DNA of 64,000 nucleotides. Source: Batillaria attramentaria. Lineage: Eukaryota > Mollusca > Gastropoda > Batillariidae. Each line of letters begins with the position of its first letter. Positions within the stretch are counted from its first letter, which is position 1. The notes under the pieces are model-generated. The model saw nothing but the letters and a program-made list of their open reading frames with translations, made no database searches and was not told the DNA's origin. The position numbers were made by a program, and so were the translations under genes. Positions 1 through 11,075 of the stretch are shown here, one piece after another. The stretch spans positions 718,501 to 782,500 of the forward strand of contig JACVVK020000058.1 in NCBI GenBank assembly GCA_018292915.2. Reading direction: 5' to 3'.

Positions 1-77
1 GTACAAGAACGGAGCTAGATGTGAGATCTTACATGTCACTGAATCTACGTGTGTGCATGTGTGTGTGTGTGCGCGCG

Positions 78-151
<74 letters not shown>

Positions 152-428
152 AACATTAATAATACTCATTATTGTTATTATTACATGTTATTATTACTAT
201 TGAATAGGCATCTGGTGCGAAAGGTCCGCTAAGCAACTTTAAAGTCAAAGTGTTAGAACTGCATTTATTTTCAAATGGTGTCCTGAATGTTTCCGAAGCG
301 GAGGATGAGGAAGCCGGAATACCCCAGTCGTCACGGATAAGACAAACTTCAATTAAGTGAACAAAAATTCATTTCCCCCGCGAATTCGACTTAAGCGTGT
401 TCGATTGTAGCTTATTTAAAACAAAAAC

Positions 429-492
<64 letters not shown>

Positions 493-795
493 TCGGGTAT
501 TCAACGTCTGTTGGATGTTTTCTGGATAATAAACAACGTACGCTAATATCTAGTTGTAAGTAGGACCTGTCGAGTCTAAACGGCTAGAGTGTACATGGAG
601 CAAGTCTCCCAGCTATCAATTATTACACTGGAAAGTGACCAACAATCATTTAGATCGATACGTGCTAGATATTTCATTTAACTCAAGCTCACTTTCTCAC
701 GATCACAATCACGTGCCTTTTATCTTATTTTACAGGAGCCGTAACACTATGATAAGTAGAGTTAGAGTCGGTCAAGTGATATTGATTTAACATAC

Positions 796-844
796 CTGAA
801 CATTCGATGAATAAAACCAATAGTAGACCAAACAGTACATCCAT
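796..844 (-). CDS. Signal-peptide first exon of an IgSF-type gene leaving the left edge
   Basis: Reads MDVLFGLLLVLFIECS then a split codon, followed by the donor GTATG. Length 49 nt leaves phase 1, as in every other first exon of this cluster. It closely matches the first exon of IGR1 at 6400-6445 (both end in C-S-G and continue into GTATGTTTAA or GTATGTTAAA). No further exon lies between it and the left edge, so the rest of the gene would be outside the window. Confidence 0.6.
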
Positions 845-2297
845 GTTGAAAGTTTAAGTTGATAATACACTAGACAGTTTCAAAGACATGACATTAAAAT
901 TGTGAAAGCGCTTTCAGCTTGAAGCCCCATGGTGTCTGACTGATAACTATGATTTTCCCAGGATGAACGGATAAGGGCGCATTATTAGCTTCTGGAGTAC
1001 TCAAAATTTTTTCCGTGTCAATTTTAACTGCCCAAACAGCTCAAATAAAGAAGCCAGTTTAGAAATCAGCCCGAAAATTCCATTTCAATCCTGCGGTGGG
1101 CTGCGTGCTGCGCACCAATGAGCACATGAATTTTCGCCGGGCTGTGTCCTGAAATCGGGACTGTGCCCTGAATTCAAAATCTTCCTTGAGGATAAAATGT
1201 CAGGCAATAACGTCCATAAAACAATAACATTTTGCAACCAAGCAGATACTTTGCATGTAAACGACGGTTGCTTGAAACCTTAATGGTTATTATTTTCTTG
1301 GCCTGGAAACAGCCACTGGATCATTGTTTCCTGTAGTGTCGTGGGGAGTTGGTTTTTTTTTTTTTTTTAAACTCAGTTATATGCAGGTCCGCTACAAGCA
1401 AAAAAAAAAAAGAAAAGAAAAAAAAAGGTTGTTTTCTATTTGCTGGGCTGAGCGTTCCTTTTTTTCTTTAAATCACTACAGCAGTTTTTCCCCCCTTGTC
1501 CAAAAGTTATCCCCTAGCTATGACAAGCAGAGCAGGGATCGGGTAACTAATTCGCCTTGGGTTGTTGACCGACTCTCAGTCTGACGCCAGCCAACCCCTA
1601 GAAGCTTCCGCCTCAGCAGTACACATTTTCAGTTGCACAGACAGTTTTGGAAAAGCTTTCAGGTCACCCACCCCCTCCCCTTACACCATCCTATACCACA
1701 TCTAAAGTAGGACGGCGTTTAGCGTGTCCACGTGGTTCTGATGCAGCTACCTTTGTAGAATAATTCTATTCTATTCTATCGACAGATCTCACCACGTACC
1801 CGGTGGTATGTCATCGAGACCAGTGGTGCTTTGTGTACGCTACCTTACCCTCTTTTCGTTTACTGTCCAGGTTTGGCGCTTGTTTGCCCCCCCCCCCCCC
1901 CCCCAGCATGTACATCAGAGGGAAATTTTACCCTCCTTAACTTCCTTTCTCATCTTCTGGCACTTTAGAACTGAATAAAGTGTCCATGGCAAAATGCAGC
2001 TGCTGAGTCCCTGGGGTTCTTCGTGTGGTACGGGTGGAATGATGTGTGTGGAAGACTGTGTGAAGAATGCTTGAGTTTGAAGGCAGAAGATGGTTGTTGC
2101 GCGATGTTTGTGGGGCGCTTTACTTCCACGGCGGGCCTGGGTTCCACACAGCTGTTAGGCGCGCGATGGTCTATATGGGAGAGCAGCGACAATATAAAAA
2201 TATGTAAGAAGGACGGTTAAAAACAACAACATAAAAACAAAACAAACAAACAAACAAACAACAACACATGACGCAACCGTTGTTTAAGACTCGTGTC
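845..2297. other. Intergenic stretch between IGR1 and the left-edge gene
   Basis: No supported exon. It holds a G-to-T homopolymer patch near 1350, A-rich runs near 1400 and a C run near 1888-1905. Short open frames at 1965-2220 on both strands have no recognisable domain and are not called. Confidence 0.5.
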
Positions 2298-2303
2298 TTT
2301 ATT
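2298..2303 (-). terminator. Candidate polyadenylation signal of IGR1
   Basis: AATAAA on the minus strand, about 250 nt beyond the IGR1 stop codon. The position is plausible for a short 3' UTR; there is no transcript evidence. Confidence 0.4.
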
Positions 2304-2520
2304 TGCAAAACGTTCAAACAAATCTTGTGCATATTTGGGGGTATTCAAATTTATAATTATTTCAGCTCTCTAGATCTGTCAGATTTAAAAAAAATAATAA
2401 ATTAGTAAAAATTAATTCCGCACCAACAAGTCAAGCACAAGAAACATCTCCTGTTTACCGCATAGTGCAGTTCAAATTAAATATTCTTTACAACTTTCAT
2501 GACTTATAACAGCGTGAGGG

Positions 2521-2553
<33 letters not shown>

Positions 2554-2556
<3 letters not shown>

Positions 2557-2792
2557 ATTTAGTGCACTGTATGTGTCGGTTACTGACTCGGACCTCGGTT
2601 GCATCTCTTCGTATGTGTTCTGTCTTGTTTCGTAATTCACATAATTGTGGTCTGCAGCCTGAGAAGGACGAGGCTCTGTGTTGGCGTAGTTCACGATTCC
2701 TTCTTCAGAGTTGGCGAATGGAGGCAGCTGGAGTTCAGTATAGGGGCTTCTTTCCTCTACACGTCTTGTTTGCGGTTTCTCGTACCTTTGAT
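2554..2792 (-). CDS. IGR1 cytoplasmic tail exon (last)
   Basis: Acceptor TTCTTCAG at 2793-2800, stop TAG at 2554-2556. It aligns along its length with the IGR3 tail: YQRYEKPQ vs YRRYERPQ, SPYTELQ vs SPYTDLQ, VNYANTE in both. A CT tract begins directly after the stop codon. Confidence 0.75.
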
Positions 2793-4330
2793 CTGAAGAA
2801 AACGTACCCTTTTGTATTGTAGGTTAAAATGTTCATTGGTGTATATAATCAACTTGTTCTTCTCAGAACGCAGACTAAATCAGCTCATTTTGTCGACCTG
2901 ATCTAGTTAACTTGTGGGGGTTCTGACTTCTTGTATATCATGAGCATGAGTTGTTCAAAATCCAGACTGGTGTGTAAATTTCAATGGCTTCAGATAGGGA
3001 TGTCTCTGGTATGTACAAAAAAAAAAAAAAAAAAAAAACCTTCTTCAGAGAGAGAGAGAGAGAGAGAGAGAGATTACATTTTCTCTTCCAAATAATCAGT
3101 GTGACGACAATCGCGACGGATACAAAGATAAGCCCACCAGCAACTCCTCCTGCTATGGCCACTGGAAACGGTCCAGAAATCGAGTTTGTAACGTAATAAG
3201 CTCCGCTGACTGAAACAAGATAGAAGACGAGCACTTTGTTGTTATTAGGTAATGACAGCAAGTAAAACAACGGAATAGATCACTACTCATACGCATCCAT
3301 CAGCAGAGAGACAAAAGGCGATTGTTGTATTACTGGGAGTTATCAGGGAGTTACTGGGAGTTGTGTTTGTTTTTTTGTTTTTTTTCTTTTACTAAATATC
3401 TATTTAGTAAAAGAAAAAAAAAAAAAAAAAAAAACACAACTTGGCCTTTTCCTCGTTGCCCCGTCTTTATCCCCCATACGTGGTGGAAATGGACTGTGAA
3501 CCCCCCCCCCCCCCCCTCTCTCTCTCTCTCTTAACTTACACTGTATCTGGAACGTCTTCTCTCCAACGACATTGTAGTAATCTGGTTTGGCTGCCCAGCT
3601 GGCTGTACAGTAACACGTCATGTTGTCCTCGGTGGCTTGTGACGTATCTATGACGAGAGAACTGGATACTGACATTTCATTTCTGACGTCATCTTGGTCA
3701 TGGTGACCAGGATTGTTGCAGTGAAACTCGACAGTGCTGACCAGTGGCTTGCCGCCAGTCACGGTACAAGTCAACACGTCCGCGGTTTTCAGGATAGGAT
3801 CCGAAGTTGAATGTGTTATCTCTGGCGTTGCTTGTGGAGGATCTGGAAGTTGAAATTGCCCAGCTACAAGTAAGTGCATTCGATTATACAATTTTAAAGT
3901 TTTAGCTCTGATTAAGTATGTGCAGTAACCTTGACACTTTCTAAACTTTTGATGATAGAATGGATCATTTGCACAAGCATTTAATATGTTACCCCCCCCC
4001 CCCCCGCCTCCACCATACTTTAACAATGAAGATATGAAACGCGACTTTTGTCTTTTTATGAAACGTGCTTTCACAATGCTCTCGGGGTTTCGTTAACATG
4101 ATTTTAAGTCAAAATGGGATCCTGAGATTTCGCCCGTCAAAACCATCTTTTGAAGACAAACGTAGCCATGGCTAGATTTTTGTTTTCTTTGACGCTGATG
4201 CAGAGGAAGAAATCTAAATTTTCGCCTGCACCATGCAACAGAGAATGGCACTGAAAGTGTATTCTCTTAGCTCCCAGCATGAGCCTACATCCATTAAGTT
4301 TTTGCCCTGAACGAGTGACTCGAACAAGTG

Positions 4331-4394
<64 letters not shown>

Positions 4395-4407
4395 GGGGGG
4401 GGGGGGG

Positions 4408-4451
<44 letters not shown>

Positions 4452-4842
4452 AAGTGTCCGGGAAGAGTTGGGGGAGGGGGTTGGGGGGTGGGGAGACTTA
4501 CAATAAAGGTGCAATGTAAATGGTCGTGACCGCTGTTTTTTGGGAGGATTAAATATACGGCTGATCGCCACGCAAGCCACAAGTGTTCCGTCGTCCGTTA
4601 TGTTTGGCACGTATCGACACGTGTTGTGTGTTTTGCCGTTTTTAAGTTGTTTCTCTATAGAGAAACAACTTTATGAGACGGGGCAGATTTTGCTACGCGC
4701 AGCAGCAAGTTTCAGTGATACAAAACAATACTGTGACGTTTCTCCACACAATACGTACTTTCACGCACACAGTGACGTAACGAAATCTGCGTCATAGACA
4801 CCTTACGTGCACACTATGCTGCTGCGTTCTTTTTGGCGGGAG

Positions 4843-4910
<68 letters not shown>

Positions 4911-5858
4911 ACGGATGTAATGATGACTATCTCCTATACCACCTCGTTGGAGGCCTTTTTACTTTGAGATAAAATGGGAATTCACCTTCTCCAGAGCTAC
5001 CTTTCACGATTTTTAGCCTGCCGCATTTTCAGAAGAGTTATCGCCAATTTTAAAAAATCGGTCATGTTACGAATTTTTTCGAAAAAGTTGTTCAAATTCC
5101 TTCATTTTCTAGACTTTGGAAGTTCACCCAATCACACTGCCTTGATTTGTGCTACAGCTCTGTAGCTCTGACTGGTTTTGTGTAAAAAAAATATTTCCGA
5201 GGTAGGGGTTGTTTGCATATAAGGCCAAATATCTATGAAAAGACTCTTTTAAATTACTCATCATTCCGGTATTTTTGTCACTTATGCCAACTGCACATAT
5301 GACATGAACTACTGCACTATTATAGCTTTAGTATTAAGAATAACAGAGCTTTTAGATAAACACATTTTTTTCACGTTTCTGCAAGAAGCGCTGGTCAAAA
5401 AAGTTCCAATTTTGCAATTTCGTAAGTACAACCCAAGGCACTTAAGTGCACGTTTCATCAGCTCTCTAGATCTTCCAGATTTTATATCAAAATTAATTCA
5501 GTCACGGAAGTCACAGAAACAACAAGGAAATCACAAGATATGAAGAAGTATCACATGACAGACGAGCAGCTTGAGGCTGACGTCAAATGTTTGGTTCACA
5601 GACAAAATCTGCAAGCATTGTCACTGCTTCCGACATTTCATCAGCCCTCTAGATCTTCCAGATTTCATGTGAAAAATAATTCAGTCGGAGAAGTCACAAA
5701 GCCAACAGGGAAATTACAAGACATGAACAAGCATCCTCAGACGATCTCAGTGCTAGAGGCTGACGTCAAAAGTTTAGTTCACGGAATTGACGTCATCTCT
5801 CTCTCTCTGTATGACGACCTGCCTGAGGCTGACGGCAAATGTTTAGTTCACGGAACTG

Positions 5859-5895
<37 letters not shown>

Positions 5896-6445
5896 GGGAG
5901 CCAGGGTGGCCGAATGGTAGAGCGTTGGACTTTCAATGCTTGGGCCGAGAGTTCGAATCCCGGCCGCTGGGGCCAAATATTTGTGCTGGCCTTTTTCTCG
6001 TTGCCCCGTCCTTGATATCACCCTTTTGTGGTGGAAAAGGACGTTAAACTCCTAAACACCCATCCACCCACCCTCTATCTCTGCCTCTCTCTCCCCCTTC
6101 TTCCCCCACCCGGCCCCCACCCTCAGTCACGTGGCTAACCGGTCGAGGTCGTAGAGGATCTAGTCAAAGACCGTATCTACGGTCTTTGATCTAGTGTCGT
6201 TGGTAGAACTTGGAGAGGGGAGAACCGGCAACAATAACAACAAAACAGACAAAATAATATGAAGTTTGGAGAAACAACTTTGTAGGACGGGGCCGTTCCT
6301 CCTTGTTTTCTGATTACAATTATTTCTCTCCGGGTTTTTTTTTTATGAAACAGTAACCGTACTAAGGTTCCTGTCACATATGTTGATGATTAAACATACC
6401 TGAACAGCCGATGAAGAGAAAAATTAGCAGACAAGATATATTCAT
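2554..6445 (-). CDS. IGR1: short IgSF type I receptor with ITIM/YxN tail (possibly degenerate)
   Basis: Exons in transcript order: 6445-6400 signal peptide, 4656-4502 broken D2 fragment, 3842-3540 Ig domain D3, 3209-3078 TM segment, 2792-2554 cytoplasmic tail with TAG stop. Every intact exon is phase 1-1. Skipping the D2 fragment gives a continuous frame of 720 nt (about 239 residues). D3, TM and tail are open and have good splice sites, so a single-domain membrane receptor is possible. The full five-domain paralogues have D1, D4 and D5, which are absent here. The tail is the IGR3 type, with SPYTEL (ITIM consensus), NYANTE and NYVNYE (Y-x-N, Grb2 SH2 type), TYEEM (Y-x-x-M, PI3K p85 type) and a TYSALN C-terminus. 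Immune signalling is inferred from these motifs. It may equally be a decaying gene, since the D2 exon is cut by a palindromic repeat. Confidence 0.65.
3078..3209 (-). CDS. IGR1 transmembrane exon
   Basis: About 24 hydrophobic residues (VAIAGGVAGGLIFVSVAIVV then TLIIW) followed by the stop-transfer KRK. 132 nt, phase 1-1. The donor GTAATC runs straight into a CT repeat, as in IGR3. Confidence 0.75.
3440..3502 (+). repeat. Fragment of SINE family 1
   Basis: Shares the tail of the SINE at 5896-6065: TTGGCCTTTTCCTCGTTGCC, then a GTGGTGGAAATGGAC core. The tRNA-like head is missing. Confidence 0.45.
3540..3842 (-). CDS. IGR1 Ig domain D3 exon
   Basis: 303 nt, phase 1-1. Contains LTCTVTGGKPLVSTVEFHC and NMTCYCTASWAAKPDYY. 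This is the same domain as D3 of the other three genes, with the shared C-T-V-T-G-G-K-P-L-V signature and an extra cysteine pair. Acceptor CTTCCAG, donor GTAAGT. Confidence 0.8.
4335..4450. repeat. Compound (TG)n-(G)n-(GA)n microsatellite
   Basis: Long TG run to 4392, a poly-G run of about 18, then GA repeats. It lies just inside the intron 3' of the IGR1 D2 fragment. Confidence 0.95.
4502..4656 (-). pseudogene. IGR1 D2 exon fragment, 5' half lost
   Basis: Encodes the second half of domain D2 (NGKTHNTCRYVPNITDDGT, compare NGNSDNTCIYTPPIQDDGK in IGR3) and ends at a good donor GTAAGT in phase 1. Upstream, homology stops at a perfect palindrome (about 4642-4667), and an in-frame stop lies just beyond it. 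The first Ig cysteine and tryptophan are missing. Confidence 0.6.
4642..4667. repeat. 26-bp perfect palindrome at the IGR1 D2 break
   Basis: AGTTGTTTCTCTA followed by its reverse complement. Variants of GAAACAACTTT recur near 6268 and 11326, so this looks like the end of a repeated element that truncated the D2 exon. Confidence 0.55.
4848..4908. repeat. (GT)n microsatellite
   Basis: About 30 uninterrupted GT units. Confidence 0.95.
5450..5860 (+). repeat. Degenerate tandem block with TCTAGATCTTCCAGATTT units
   Basis: CTCTAGATCTTCCAGATTT plus about 90 nt occurs at 5463 and 5649. GAGGCTGACGTCAAA with the following GTTCACGGA occurs near 5574, 5755 and 5825. Single copies are found near 2367 and 29595. 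The open frame across it is probably not a gene. Confidence 0.6.
5896..6065 (+). mobile_element. tRNA-derived SINE, family 1
   Basis: The tRNA-like head has box A (GTGGCCGAATGG) and box B (GAGTTCGAATCCC), followed by a shared body containing GCTGGCCTTTTTCTCGTTGC and a GTTAAACTCC...CCACCC tail. Copies on the minus strand lie at 9785-9957, 19321-19455 and 28418-28530. The CT tract before it is a microsatellite. It is a retroposon, not a functional tRNA. Confidence 0.75.
6400..6445 (-). CDS. IGR1 signal-peptide exon
   Basis: MNISCLLIFLFIGCS, then G|GTATG donor. 46 nt, phase 1. Hydrophobic core with a C-S-G cleavage region. Confidence 0.7.
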
Positions 6446-7380
6446 GTTGGAAAATGCGCTTCGCTTTTCCTTGCCGAAGTTAGGAAACATCACATCAGCA
6501 GGAACAACCTTGTCTTCCCAGTGTGTGCTTGGCTCCGAACTATGACTTTTTCTTCGTGTGACGCGTGAACTATACACTCACATCGACTGTCACGAAACTA
6601 TTCAAACGTTTTCCTCATTGGTTTGACATATGCCTTGATTTTTTTTTCGTAATTTAAGTAAAATTTTCCACAATTTCACTAATCTACTGCATGTTTTCGT
6701 GATGCCAATGTTAAGTACATTATAAAATACAGTAAAACTAAAAATTCGAATTTAAATTAATAGCAGAGCAAACAGTTAGGGAAGGGATAAAGAACATTAT
6801 TTGAATATACTGTCCTGTCGGCAAATCGTCCGGTGGGCGTATTGTTCGCTCACCGCCAAATGAGGTTTCTGCGGGGGGGGGGGGGGGGGTGTTCTGATGC
6901 CATCCACTTGCTGGCTACCCATTTTGACAGAGTCTGTGTGACCAGAAGTATTCTTGCCACTTTCTCTTCACTTTTCCTCATCGAGTTTTTGAAAAACGCG
7001 AGATACCCAAGCTACTTGCAAATTTTAACCTCGTTATAACCATTGTACGCCTTTCCGCTTTTTCATTGCCTAAACAGAAACAAACTCACGGGACTGTTAA
7101 TGAATAACTTTAAAAAGTTTCCTTGTTATTTGTATTAGTATAATTACTTCTTGAAACATGATACGGCAACAAGGAAAATCATGCTTCACGATAATACAAG
7201 TTTAATGCCCTTGCGCCCTTTATGACGACACCCTAGTAAAAGAACGCGTCAAAGGTTTTTTTTTTTTTTTTTTTACCACAAACAATTTACAAGCAGACAT
7301 GTCTCTCGCATTTTACTGAAAGTTACTGAAAACCGTCATGGTTGTTCCTTCCTTGCCATGGCATTTATCACTGAAAATCG
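6446..7380. other. Upstream region of IGR1
   Basis: No coding feature supported. Contains a poly-G run (6872-6889) and a poly-T run (7257-7274). Any IGR1 promoter would lie here; no clear TATA box was seen. Confidence 0.4.
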
Positions 7381-7384
7381 GAGG

Positions 7385-7757
7385 GCGGTCGAGGGTCTAG
7401 TGGTTTAAGACTTCGACACCATTGGGAGAGGTCAAAATCGAGTCCCATTCGGGGCAAACACATTTTCTACCTCGTATGTGGCATCGTTCATTTGGGGCGA
7501 TCTTCGGGAGTTCTCTCCGGGCATTCCGGCTTCCTTCCCCTCTGCTTCGGAATCGTTCAGCCCACAAATTCTAATTTCCGAAACTTAAAGTTCTGAGTTG
7601 ACCCTTTGCAACACCTATTTGTAATTTGTACACACATACAGTACGTTAAAAAATGCGTGTGGTCCACGTGAGCGTGCGTGTTGGGTTTAGTTCGCAGCGC
7701 TTTGAGCAAATTCAAGAAAATGGGTAAGCGACTACACAATACACAGTTGTTATTGAT
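7385..7757 (+). mobile_element. tRNA-derived SINE, family 2 (near full length)
   Basis: Head GTCTAGTGGTTTAAGACTTC with a box B-like ATCGAGTCCC. The body includes GTTCAGCCCACAAATT, CACGTGAGCGTGCGTGTTGG and CGCTTTGAGC, and the 3' end is ACACAATACAC. Other copies are at 10078-10315 and 15415-15662 (plus), and 48835-49205 and about 185-330 (minus). Confidence 0.7.
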
Positions 7758-8670
7758 ATAAGCGCAAGCAGGTGTCCCGTTGCATGCAAGACCCCACGAC
7801 ACTACGCCACTAGTTCTACTTCCTAGCCACTCTGTACAGTATTTGTCAAAACTTCTGCGCTGCAGGGTCATTTACTACTGGCTCGTTCCGAAAACTTGCT
7901 TTGCGATGACTGGATCCGAATCCGGCGCGCGCATGCTCTGTCACCTCTCACCCCTGATGTCATACCTGCAATAATCGAATTACGTCTTTGTTGTGCGTCT
8001 CAGAGAGCAGCAACTCGACTGGCTCGCCGTGATATCAGTAAATTACCTGTGTTTGGTACAGCGGGCAAAACTTCGCTGTGGTTAGAATAGAGTCGAATGT
8101 CCACAGAGCCAAAACGCGTACAAGGAAAGTTGTAGCTGACTCTGCAACGCATAGTGTTGTCATTAAAAGTTTCCTTAATTATCATAGTTCGTCATAAAGA
8201 CTGGTAACTCGCTGAGTGCAACCTTGCAAAGCTACACCCGGAAATAGTCGTGCTGTGACGGACACAGCTTGGGAGAGAGAGAGAGAGAGAGTTTCCCAAA
8301 AGCTTAGTTGGTGCAAGCGTCCGGTTCGAGAGTGCTACTTCTAATTGTGACATCATGCAGCTTAAAAAAAAAACAAAAAAAAAAAAAAAAAACAACAACA
8401 AAAAAAAAAACAAAAAAACAATGACAAACGGGGAAAAAGGCAACAGACAAACGACTGGCGTGTAGAAAGTTCCTGACTGACAGGTCATGACAGGAACGTG
8501 TGCTGACGATTCAAGAGTCAAGATTCAAAGATCACTTTATTAATTCCTTATGGGAAAATTGAATGTCTGCTCAAGACGTGACAGTACAATACGGCATTCA
8601 TAAACAAAAAACACCACTTTATTGCCATGTGCATAAAACATTAGGAATTTGTTTCGGTTTAAAGAGAACT

Positions 8671-8671
<1 letters not shown>

Positions 8672-8718
<47 letters not shown>
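8672..8718. repeat. (CT)n microsatellite
   Basis: Uninterrupted CT run directly abutting the LINE 3' fragment. Confidence 0.95.
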
Positions 8719-8719
<1 letters not shown>

Positions 8720-8948
8720 CGTCCTGCCAGAGTACATCAGCAGCCTCTTTACCTCGTCTGATCCACGCTATCCCTCATCAACGCAGCGCTTTATACCGCC
8801 ACGTCCGAGAATAGATATTTTTAAATCAAGTCTCTGCTTCTCCGGTGCCTCTCTTTGGAACAAACTCCCTCTAAGCATTACTAACAATGGATCGCAGTCA
8901 TCATTCAGGAAAAGTCTCTTCAACCACCTGGCATCAGAAACTGCATAA
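8712..8948 (+). mobile_element. LINE ORF2 C-terminal fragment
   Basis: Translates to LPEYISSLFTSSD...FSGASLWNKLPLSITN...SSFRKSLFNHL then stop. This is the typical C-terminus of jockey/CR1-group reverse transcriptase ORFs (x-W-N-x-L-P...F-K-x-x-L). 5' truncated. Confidence 0.7.
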
Positions 8949-9118
8949 ATTATTTACAACCCATCCGTCTTGCCCATTCACCAAAGTTCACTTCTTACCA
9001 ACAAAACCTGTCACGCAATTTACATAAACAGTGATACACCTGCGCTAGTCCCGTGAGTATGTACATCATAAGTGATACCATGATTTTGTGTATAACTATG
9101 CTTGCCGCGCGAGTGCGC

Positions 9119-9228
<110 letters not shown>

Positions 9229-9402
9229 TTTCCTTTTCTTAGGTAATTTTTTTCTCCTTCTCTTCTTATTCTTCTTTTGAATTTTCCTTTTTTTATGGTA
9301 GTGAAGCAACGGCAAGTTTGAAAATGGTCTTTGTATGCCTATAACTTCTTCCGTTGTAAAATAAAGGATCGTTATCGTTATCGTTATCTCTCTCTCTCCT
9401 GT

Positions 9403-9408
9403 CACACA

Positions 9409-9489
<81 letters not shown>
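9403..9489. repeat. (CA)n microsatellite
   Basis: Over 40 CA units after a CGTTAT/CT simple stretch. An inverted partner of the GT tract about 200 bp upstream, so the strands could fold on each other. Confidence 0.95.
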
Positions 9490-9490
<1 letters not shown>

Positions 9491-9784
9491 AGGTCCGGAT
9501 AAGTTCGTTTTTTAGAAGGGGGTGAAAGACTCCAAAACAAAAATTAAGACGGTTGGAGGCGGGGTGGGTGGGGGACGAGGTTTACGGGAGGTGTAGGGAG
9601 GGAACAGAGCACAGGTCAAAACTCACAATAATGATAAAGGTTCATTCACGACACCCGAGAAAGAAGAAAAAGTGTGCAAAGATGAGGCGGGACCTTTTCT
9701 AGTGACGATTTTGAAGTGCAAGATTTATTTGTGTATCTAGCGGCTTTTTTAATTGTTGTAAAAACCTGCTGTGTGTATATTTTA

Positions 9785-9957
9785 CAGGGGTGGGTGGGTG
9801 TTTGGGGGTTTAACGTCTTTGTCCACCACATAGGGTGATATTAAAGACGGGGCAACGATGAAAAAGCCAGCACAAATATTTGGCCCCAGCCGGGATCGAA
9901 CTCACGACCCGAGCATTAGAAGTCCAACGCTCTACCATACGACCACCCCGGCTCCCC
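9785..9957 (-). mobile_element. SINE family 1 copy
   Basis: Reverse complement of the 5896 element, including CCGGGATCGAACTCACGACC (box B) and the CTCTACCATACGACCACCCC head. Nearly full length. Confidence 0.75.
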
Positions 9958-10077
9958 TGTATATTTTACAGTGGCTAGTACTTCTAACAGTTCCTATAAT
10001 AGTTCCACTATATGCAGTTTTTCTAATCAGCACTATAAGCTGGGCAGTGGTCCCAAACGACATCTGAGAAGTCAAAA

Positions 10078-10320
10078 TGGGGCTTTGGAAATGTTCAGCC
10101 CACCAAATTTGAAAAATAAATGCAATTCTAAATTCCGAAATTTAAATAGCTGAGCTGACCCTTCGCACCACGTGATTGTAATGTGTTGATGTCCAGTGTG
10201 TGAGAGAATGCGTGTGATTCACGTGAGCGTGCATGTTGGGTTCAGTTCGCGGCGCTTTGAGCCGATTCATGAAACTGGATAAAGCGCCTATACAATACTC
10301 GTTGTTATTATTATTATTAA
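10078..10320 (+). mobile_element. SINE family 2 copy, 5' truncated
   Basis: Starts at the GGGCTTTGGAAATGTTCAGC body and ends in GCGCCTATACAATAC followed by (ATT)n. Confidence 0.7.
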
Positions 10321-10724
10321 AATAAACAACGCGTTGGCGTTTATTTGAAGGGCCAAGTATGGCGAGTGTGCCTAGTTTGTAAATGCATTTTGCTGTCACG
10401 AATAGCGCGATATTTTTATATTTTTGTGTTTGCAGGGCAAGGTGCTTGCGTGGGAGTTGCAACAGGAGGCAAACTGCCAGTGAAGCTGGGACTTTTTGCG
10501 CAGGTGGCAAGCCGAGGTGATGCGAGTGGATTTGAGCGGAGTGGCTTCCTGTTCTAAACAGAAAGTAGACTCACACTACTCTAGTGAGGCCTGAGCGGAA
10601 AGGAGACATTCGAATTTTGTTAAACTCATACAAGCTGCGTACCCCTGAATGGTCTGTGCATGGTAATTTTATTTCTAGATTGAAGCATTTTCAGGGGTGA
10701 CTATGATGTCTGAGGCTAATATGG

Positions 10725-11075
10725 AATTCAAAATGAGGCAGGTTAACGGAAAAGAATTCAAGTGAGGCAGGTTAACGGAAAAGACTGACTGACTGACTGA
10801 AACGTTTATTTCAGGATAAAGACTTGTAGGCATGGTCTGCCTATCTTACAAGCTGTCCTGCTAATCTACGAACACTAAAAAAATAAAGGCTAACATTACA
10901 AAAAAAGTATAAGAATTCAAATGAGGCAGGTTAACGGAAAAGAATTCAAATGAGGCAGTTTGACGGAAACGAATTCAAATGAGGCGGGTTAGGGGAAAAG
11001 AATTCAAATGAAGCAGGTTAAGGGAAAAGAATTCAGGTAGGCTAGGGGAAAAGAATTCAAATGAGGCAAGTTAGG
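10725..11075 (+). repeat. About 30-bp tandem repeat split by an insertion
   Basis: Unit close to GAATTCAAATGAGGCAGG plus TTAACGGAAAA. Two units precede and at least six follow a block of about 130 bp (10783-10915) that starts with (GACT)n, contains GTTTATTTCAGG and ends A-rich. That block looks like a separate retroposon tail inserted in the array. Confidence 0.7.

Noticed and set aside
3400..3540. Extension of the IGR1 D3 frame through poly-G/CT sequence
   Set aside because: A GTAAGT donor at 3539 ends the exon at the same place as in the paralogues.
5896..5970. Functional tRNA gene
   Set aside because: Box A and B are present, but the same sequence with a common non-tRNA body recurs several times; it is a SINE head.
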